From JARBAU01 sp040414675 (lineage in GTDB: Archaea > Thermoproteota > Nitrososphaeria > Nitrososphaerales > Nitrososphaeraceae), in assembly GCA_040414675.1 (NCBI GenBank), contig JBEDUN010000039.1:62001-126000 (forward strand): DNA of 64,000 nucleotides, read 5' to 3'. A model generated the notes under the pieces. The model did no database searches, had not been told where the DNA came from, and saw nothing but the letters and a program-made list of their open reading frames with translations. A program made the translations under genes and the position numbers. This document shows, piece after piece, positions 58,009 to 64,000 of this stretch (position 1 is its first letter; each line of letters starts with the position of its first letter).

Positions 58009-58225
58009 AATCCATATAAAAGGGGTTTATGTAAATATAATTCATTTGCCAAGATAATCATGCGCTTATACCGAATTACAATAACATAGTCAAAACTTTT
58101 GTAATTTGAGTTCTATATTTCAATTTTATTAAACTTGTTTTTGTACCTACTTAATAGGTGATTGTCTTTATATGAAGTGACAGTTATTTTATTATAATAG
58201 TTAAGACGTCATCAATAACCAGAGT

Positions 58226-59251
58226 TTGAATATCACCTCATTTCCCCAGGTAGAAGTCAAGGATGACTTTGCATCCCACATTGGGGACAATCTAGGAGGA
58301 CGATTTAGTAATATAGCAAAGAAGACTAATCCCAAATACCTTTACGATCAAGAAGGCTCGCGACTATTTGAACAAATATGTCTGCAACCTGAGTACTATC
58401 TGACTCGGGTCGAGATCGAGATATTAAATAAGTTTTCAACTGAAATTGCTAGTTTGTTCAAAGATTTTAATCAAATTGCAATGGTAGAACTTGGTAGTGG
58501 GAGCTCCACTAAAACCAGGATCCTTTTGCAGCATTTTGTGAATATTCGAAATGCGAAGCAACTGTATTATTTTCCAGTGGATCTCTCCAACTCGATTCTA
58601 GAAGAAGCGATTAACAAGCTTCCTGATGAATTTCCTAGTATAGAAATTTTAGCAATACATTCCGACTATATTCATGGGATCAGAATGGTCGAAGAAGTCA
58701 TTCTGAATAAAGACCTCGGTGCAAAAGAGTCATTTAATAAGCTTGTGATATTTCTTGGCTCAAGCATTGGTAATTTTGAACCTAATGAAGCTACGGTGTT
58801 CCTTAGACAAATTCACTCATTAATTAGAAATAAACGAAGCAGTAAATTCTTGATTGGCTTCGATCTTCACAAAAACGCAGAAATTCTAGAAGCTGCGTAC
58901 AATGATAGGAATGGCATCACCGCAAAATTTAATCTCAATATTCTAGCCAGAATAAATAGAGAATTAGGAGGAGAATTTGATCTAGATACATTTTACCATT
59001 CGGCAGTTTATAATTTTATGAAGAGGAGGGTAGAGATGCACTTAGTTTCGAAGATAGATCAGAATATTAAGATAAATAATCTCGGAAAAACCGTTACGTT
59101 TAAGAAAGGCGAGTCAATCCACACTGAAAACTCGTACAAATATTCAATCGATCAAATACGAGAACTAGCACAGAATAGTGGCTTTAATGTGGAAAAGAAT
59201 TTCATCGATAATAGGGGTTGGTTTGATTTAGTCCTTCTTTCAGCAAATTAA
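58226..59251 (+). CDS. egtD: L-histidine N-alpha-methyltransferase EgtD
   Basis: This 341-residue SAM methyltransferase trimethylates histidine to hercynine. The SAM-binding motif is VELGSGSSTKTRILL, with ICLQPEYYLTRVE, VIFLGSSIGNFEP and GFDLHKN, all typical of EgtD. The start is TTG 58226, close behind a TTATAATA box (58192-58199), suggesting a very short leader. With egtB it makes the two-step pathway to the ergothioneine sulfoxide; a separate egtE lyase is not in view. Confidence 0.93.
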   Translation: MNITSFPQVEVKDDFASHIGDNLGGRFSNIAKKTNPKYLYDQEGSRLFEQICLQPEYYLTRVEIEILNKFSTEIASLFKDFNQIAMVELGSGSSTKTRILLQHFVNIRNAKQLYYFPVDLSNSILEEAINKLPDEFPSIEILAIHSDYIHGIRMVEEVILNKDLGAKESFNKLVIFLGSSIGNFEPNEATVFLRQIHSLIRNKRSSKFLIGFDLHKNAEILEAAYNDRNGITAKFNLNILARINRELGGEFDLDTFYHSAVYNFMKRRVEMHLVSKIDQNIKINNLGKTVTFKKGESIHTENSYKYSIDQIRELAQNSGFNVEKNFIDNRGWFDLVLLSAN

Positions 59252-60120
59252 GTAGCATGTAGAGGTACAAAGCAGAAATGGATAATAAATAGTCACATCT
59301 TTAAATTAAGTTCACTGTAAAAAGTTTATTAGCCGGAAAATGTTATTTTGATACCTTGTTGCTTTTTTCAAAATAATCATTCTAACTTGCACGTTATCGA
59401 TAGTTTGAAGTATTAATCTCTTATTGTTAAATTCAGTTTTCATATTACAAATATTTATGTCTACAAAACAAAATCTGCATCTCGAAAATTCTCAAGTTAG
59501 AAACTAGTTTCCCGTAATAAAAAACGCTAATTAGATTCCGGCTTTAAAGAATTGAAGAATCATAAAATTATGTTATAGGTGGGTAGAATAAAATTGAAAA
59601 TAAATTTGTTCAGTACTCATTATCTACTCAGATACATCCAAATATATCAGAATTCTTAATTCTGCATAAATTTATACATATTAATAAATTTAGAAGTGCG
59701 TACCTTCGGTAATTAGAGTACTATGTGACTCATAAGATACATTCCGGCACGGTTCTGTCTGTCAAGTTTGTGAATGAAAATCAATTGAGATATTTTATAA
59801 AACACAGAGAAATTCTAGAACAATAATACTTCAGTGAGTATGTCATTAAACTAACAATTTATGCATTCGAAGACTGAGTGGAAAATAATCCAAAATTCAA
59901 AAATCGTTCCGAAGGTTAAGCGTTGGTAGCTACCAAACTCCATTTGTTGGAGCGTCCAACCTTCAGAAAAGAGATTCCTATAAATCCCTACAATTAATGG
60001 TTATTATTGATATAAAAAGTTTATCCAATATTCGCATAGATAAATTTATAATCACATATTTGATGCAATGTCGATAAGTTCCAGAATCTTGGTGATATCT
60101 TTCTATCTGGATTGTTGCAT
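59252..60120. other. gene-poor region containing a folded inverted-repeat element
   Basis: No protein gene was found in about 870 AT-rich bases. The only structured segment is the 54-base element at 59911-59964. Confidence 0.55.
59911..59964. repeat. compact three-stem inverted-repeat element
   Basis: An outer stem GAAGGTT (59911-59917)/AACCTTC (59958-59964) encloses two more: a 14-base perfect palindrome TTGGTAGCTACCAA (59923-59936) and a hairpin CTCCA/TGGAG (59938-59942 and 59948-59952) with a five-base loop. As RNA it would form a three-way junction. It is more GC-rich than its surroundings. It could be a small RNA, a regulator binding site or the core of a miniature mobile element. Confidence 0.6.
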
Positions 60121-60124
60121 AGGT

Positions 60125-60958
60125 AATTTTAAATTTCTTTTAAACTTCTTTTCCAAGACTGAATTAATGTCTTGCAGAATAAGCTGTGATTTGGTGAGGT
60201 CTATGATTACCACATGAGCATATGACGCATTCATACCAGAAGTAAAAACTATATACGTAATTCGAACACGCCTGTTACACACTTTATTTGGAGTACTGCC
60301 TTTTTTACTTCATGAGACAAATTTGCAGGAACGACCTCCATAAGTATATCAACAGCATTCTTAATGATAGACCAAGCCCTGGGAATCATAAATAACGCTA
60401 GTCCAATACTGATTTAGGGCATCTGCCAAGTAAAACTTTGTAGTTAGCATTATTACACCAGCAACTAGAACGCCCACTGAACCTAAAATGTTACTAAGTG
60501 ATTCCAAATATACCGTCTGAATATTCAAATTTTGTAAATCTTCCAGCTAGTGTTGATTACCATGGTAGGTGTTCGAATGGGGAATGCGCATTAGAATGAG
60601 ATAGCAGTCTCATTCCAGCAAAATTCACTGCTATTCCTATCGTGGGAGTTAGTATAAGGGTAAGTCCTGGAATTTCTGGTGGCTCAAATATGCGTATAAA
60701 TCTCTCATAAAAAATACAGATTGAAAGGAGAACTAAGATGAGGCTATTCAGAAATGATGGGAGTATTTCTATCCTGTAATAGCCGAATGTCCTTTGCGGT
60801 GTAGCAGACATTTGAGTAAAAATGATGGCGTATAATGCTAGAGCAATTCCCCAGACATCAGCTAACACATGGCCAGCTTCAGATAATAGTGACAGGCTCC
60901 CTGTGATTATGACAGTAAGTGAAGCAGCTATTAAATACACTGAATTAAGAAGAAGCAC
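60125..60958 (-). pseudogene. frameshifted cation diffusion facilitator (CDF metal transporter)
   Basis: The N-terminal frame (60958-60557) encodes four membrane helices with the CDF metal site SEAGHVLADVWG. It ends prematurely after SHSNAHSPFEHLPW. Beyond that, other minus-strand frames continue the family: SLSNILGSVGVLVAGVIM, then AWSIIKNAVDILMEVVPANL and KKAVLQIK, then VFTSGMNA...AHVVIIDL and NSVLEKKFK. At least three frame changes separate these parts, so the gene is dead or the region holds several indels. The true N-terminus upstream of 60958 is also not intact. Zinc, cobalt or manganese efflux is the usual role. Confidence 0.85.
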
Positions 60959-61584
60959 GATTGAGTCATGCTATCCTTGTCAGCTGATCCAGCCTCAATA
61001 TTCACTATTCCACTCAATTATAAGGTTTATCCGAAAATCGTACTTCTGATACATTATTGCAGATCAAATATTTTGCTAGACTTTTGTTCGTAGACATAGA
61101 ATTGTGAGTAATTATTTTCCTCGTGTCTTCTCAACAATATGGGTTTATCACGACATTTGTATTTATCAGTATATACAGACAAGTATTGGCATTGGCAAGA
61201 TTGAAAGGTATATTAGAAAAGAATCTAATATTAACCTGATTTGTTATGTTACAGGTTGCAAAGTAGTACTGAATATTTGATAGCTATGAAGCAATTTCCA
61301 AAAGGAAATATATAAGTAAATTTGAAGCTCTAGTTAATTAAAAAGAGATAATCATTTATTATTTGATTTTATTATACCCTCATCTCAACAAGACGAGAAT
61401 AATCGAGGTTCCATCTCCACGCTTTTTTTATTCTGATAGACATAATATAGTTTAGTATTACGAGGTCGGGCAGATATCAAAAATGTTTCTTAATAATTGA
61501 ATTAATTAGCTACATTCATTTTTGCTAATTGTAGTTGTTGACTTTATGTCGGGATTCAGCTAACCCAGATTTAACGATTCAGCC
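60959..61584. other. intergenic region, nothing recognised
   Basis: About 626 AT-rich bases without an ORF or repeat I can support. The first part may contain the lost start of the CDF gene. Confidence 0.45.
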
Positions 61585-62112
61585 TTAAGGCTGAATTGTT
61601 TGTCCAAGATTGAGCTTTACGTTAAGAGGATTCGAGAAGTTTGCTGTCTTTGAAGAATCAGTAAACATCACAGAGGCAGTTATATTCTTGATTTTGCTAT
61701 CAGTCAGCGTAGTTGCGAGCTGTGCCTTGCCACCGGTGGCATTGATTTTCAAGCCTCCGGGAAATGAAGTTGTCTTTAGGAGTGTTCCATTATGCGCAAA
61801 GACTTTCATCATCGCATTTTGCGCCATATTTATTGTACTAGCTGACGGCATTACCGAATACAATACTATCACCTTAACTTGATGTGACTTGCTATTGTTG
61901 GTAAGCGGAACAAAATGGGCATAATTCAACTTTATTGATATTGGTTTTGCCTGGCCGACCGCATAAGCTACACTACTACCAGAATTCATGTTATCAAATT
62001 TAGTCAAATATGGCAGCGGTACCGTTAATACTAAAGATAAGAGTGTCAGAGCTGCGATTAGTTTGACAATTCCAAGTCTTCCATTATTCCTTACTCCAGC
62101 ATGTAGATCCAT
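61585..62112 (-). CDS. secreted hypothetical protein
   Basis: This is a 175-residue protein with a basic start, a membrane/signal segment (about 16-36) and a beta-sandwich-like mature domain (PISIKLNYAHFVPLTNNSKSH, VKVIVLYSV, IKNITASVMFTDSS), with several N-x-S/T sequons. It was not recognised as a named family. The start is ATG 62112. Confidence 0.65.
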   Translation of the reverse strand: MDLHAGVRNNGRLGIVKLIAALTLLSLVLTVPLPYLTKFDNMNSGSSVAYAVGQAKPISIKLNYAHFVPLTNNSKSHQVKVIVLYSVMPSASTINMAQNAMMKVFAHNGTLLKTTSFPGGLKINATGGKAQLATTLTDSKIKNITASVMFTDSSKTANFSNPLNVKLNLGQTIQP

Positions 62113-62513
62113 CCTTATTGTTAGATGATCCAGAAATATATTAAATTAGCTGATGCCAACACTCAAAGCTATTTCATACAACGATGGTCTTCAAACTACA
62201 TATTGCCAATTAAATAGCTCTTAAAGCGTTAAACGAGTCGACAAATCTGATTTATTTTTCAGTCTAAGTTTAATCTGAAGCATGCTGAAATTGAGAAAAG
62301 TCCCTTAATTCTCATTCTCCCAAACAAACATTAGATTATTTTAATAATCCAACTTCCCATTAAGAACTTTCTAAGTAGTCCTTAAGCATTTACAGGAATT
62401 TCCAAAAGAGAACATTTATTCATAGATTTCATAGATTATCGAATAGAATACAAAGATTTCATACTGCTTACATATTATGAAATCACTCGTAGCTTTAAGC
62501 GCGAGGCCAGAGA
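62113..62513. other. divergent intergenic region, nothing recognised
   Basis: It separates two divergent genes for secreted proteins. No ORF or strong repeat was seen. Confidence 0.45.
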
Positions 62514-63599
62514 TTGTCAAATAAGTGTTTTTTACAGTATTTGTGTATGATAGCAATTTTTCTATCAGTTTACTTTTCCTTTGTTGTCGTACCAGACCTA
62601 AACGGAATGAAAGGTGTCAAATCTAGTGTATATGATACGAATTCCAATCATGCCAGTCTAGTCAATGTAACTAAAATATCGCATGGCATATATTATCCCT
62701 CTATAGGTCAACTCTTCTACGCAGTACACTATTTACCATCATACATAAGTCCCATGATGCTTGATAGTAATCTACAAGAATTTTATGATAAATTCGGAAT
62801 TCTAAAAATATATCCTACAAGCCACAAAGGCGAAGAATGGTATATGAATATGACCGCGCCCAACAGTGACGCACGATTCGACATTGCCCATGATGAACGG
62901 TTTGATAAGAAGTCAATCCTGATAGATAATGGCGATGGATCATGGAAGGAACGATCGCCTCAAGTTAGGTTAGAGGTACTCACGTCTGATGGCTACAATG
63001 AAAGCAAGATTGCTACCTTTAATCAGACGGAATTGTCATCTAAGGGGTATATGCAATCACCTAGGGACTGGAAAAATGTAGAAATGACAGGGTTCGTAAA
63101 ATATAACGAGGGCAAAAGGGAGAAGAATGATAACCCCGATCAATTTACATGGTATGCTAGAGGCGGGGATCACGAAACCTCAGATAAGGGATGTGAAGGG
63201 TCTGCATATAAGGGACTACTCTCATATAATGGTGATAGCAGATTCGCAAAGGAACAGTATTTTGTGAATTACGATTTTACAGATACAAAGGTAAATGTCA
63301 CTTCTCCACTAAAAGGAAAATGGTTTGGATTTAAGTTTGTCGTGTATAATATTCATTTAAAAAATGGCAGTACGGTCTCAAAAATGGAAAACTGGATTAA
63401 TGAAAATGCTGACGGTTTGACTTGGAAAAAAGTGGATGAGAAAATAGACAATGGTGGATGGGGTACTAAAGGTCAGCATTGCATGGGTTCGTCTGATGAA
63501 ATCATTACCTGGGGAGGGCCAATTGCTGTATTTAGGTGGGACAATGCAAAGGACGTAGACATAAAAGACTTTAGTGTCAGAGAGATTCAAAGCAAATGA
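62514..63599 (+). CDS. secreted protein with a lectin/lyase-like beta-sandwich
   Basis: This is a 361-residue protein with an N-terminal signal segment (about 8-28). The mature domain has alternating strands rich in Trp/Tyr and Asp (RLEVLTSDGYNESK, DWKNVEMTGFVKYNEG, FTWYARGGDHETSD, GKWFGFKFVVYNI, VFRWDNAKDVDIKDFSVREI). This recalls concanavalin-like polysaccharide-lyase or carbohydrate-binding domains. No catalytic set can be assigned with confidence. The start is TTG 62514, or ATG 62547 just before the hydrophobic segment. It may act on cell-surface or environmental polysaccharide (inference). Confidence 0.65.
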   Translation: MSNKCFLQYLCMIAIFLSVYFSFVVVPDLNGMKGVKSSVYDTNSNHASLVNVTKISHGIYYPSIGQLFYAVHYLPSYISPMMLDSNLQEFYDKFGILKIYPTSHKGEEWYMNMTAPNSDARFDIAHDERFDKKSILIDNGDGSWKERSPQVRLEVLTSDGYNESKIATFNQTELSSKGYMQSPRDWKNVEMTGFVKYNEGKREKNDNPDQFTWYARGGDHETSDKGCEGSAYKGLLSYNGDSRFAKEQYFVNYDFTDTKVNVTSPLKGKWFGFKFVVYNIHLKNGSTVSKMENWINENADGLTWKKVDEKIDNGGWGTKGQHCMGSSDEIITWGGPIAVFRWDNAKDVDIKDFSVREIQSK

Positions 63600-63862
63600 A
63601 GTTTCACTAGTTATCCTCGAACTCATGCTAAAGCAGAAAAAACACCGACTTGATTTCAAATTAACATGTATAATCTATTGGCAACGATTTGGATATTTTG
63701 CTAGAGCATTTAGGATTTCTGAATTCTTTTAATCAATGGGCCAATGTTTGAATGTCTCATTGTAGATCTTCAATTCCATAACTGATGTCAGATCATTACA
63801 ACATAATTTGTATGCGAAATTCACATACGAGAAAAGAACAAAAATTAAAGCATTGTTGGTAT

Positions 63863-64000
63863 TTATTGAGAAACATTTCTCTTAAGGAATGCCAGTGTTT
63901 TTTGCCAAGCCTCTGCAGTTTCTTTAGGAGCGTAATTCTGGTTAGAAGGATTTGCAAAAGCATGACCTAAACCTTTGTAGATAAGAATTTCGTTGCTTAT
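63863..64000 (-). CDS. C-terminal fragment of a dienelactone hydrolase-family protein
   Basis: The last 45 codons of a gene that enters from the right edge. The peptide contains YKGLGHAFANPSNQNYAP, with the catalytic His of an alpha/beta hydrolase of the dienelactone hydrolase family, then AEAWQKTLAFLK and the stop at 63863. The family hydrolyses cyclic esters or related substrates. The nucleophile region is outside the window. Confidence 0.8.
   Translation of the reverse strand: MSNEILIYKGLGHAFANPSNQNYAPKETAEAWQKTLAFLKRNVSQ

Overview
The window looks like the chromosome of a low-GC archaeon of the Nitrososphaerota (Thaumarchaeota), most likely a soil-type Nitrososphaerales/Nitrosocosmicus-like organism. 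The evidence is an archaeal information-processing set (Spt5, archaeal L11, thermosome, archaeal AlaRS and LeuRS, DtdA-type D-aminoacyl-tRNA deacylase), tRNA genes with bulge-helix-bulge introns, many TTG starts, TATA-like boxes close to start codons, and lineage-typical proteins such as the DnaJ-ferredoxin fusion and the MTCKGIC-type zinc protein. No amo genes are present, so ammonia oxidation is only an inference from lineage.

Layout. 1-8 kb: a partial gene at the left edge with a possibly frameshifted gene before it, a small HhH protein, the DnaJ-ferredoxin fusion, oligoendopeptidase F, IMP dehydrogenase and a winged-helix-like protein. 8-14 kb: SMC, an intron-bearing tRNA-Leu, a mannosyl-3-phosphoglycerate phosphatase-like HAD enzyme, an initiator tRNA-Met with two introns, a CBS protein and a 49-residue C2H2 zinc finger. 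14-25 kb: a MoxR/RuvB-like AAA ATPase, a membrane-anchored histidine-rich protein, an orphan sugar-binding protein, a decayed transposase, a Cache histidine kinase, half-size heme A synthase, a cupredoxin, a large membrane HD/PDE-like protein, a Nudix protein and DtdA. 26-33 kb: Spt5, L11, thermosome, an Lrp-type RAM protein and a nitroreductase.

33-42 kb is gene-poor accessory DNA. It holds an IS6-type insertion sequence with intact ends and target duplication but a dead transposase, several micro-proteins, secreted hypotheticals, an orphan Cas4-like nuclease and a gene interrupted by an in-frame amber codon. 42-59 kb returns to core functions: a compact tmk-HD phosphohydrolase-pyrH nucleotide operon, TatA, a divergent mqnC/mqnE menaquinone pair, a geranylgeranyl reductase-family enzyme, an overlapping alaS-leuS pair, and a divergent egtB/egtD ergothioneine pair. 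59-64 kb is sparse: a folded 54-nt inverted-repeat element, a frameshifted CDF metal transporter, two secreted proteins and the end of a dienelactone hydrolase.

The functional groups that read together are menaquinone synthesis (mqnC, mqnE, possibly the geranylgeranyl reductase), copper/heme respiration (half-size CtaA, cupredoxin), nucleotide supply (guaB, tmk, HD, pyrH), ergothioneine (egtB, egtD) and translation. I saw no CRISPR array, rRNA gene or defence island. The strongest unusual points are the two-intron initiator tRNA, the eukaryotic-PDE-like HD membrane protein, the amber-interrupted gene and the folded element near 59.9 kb.
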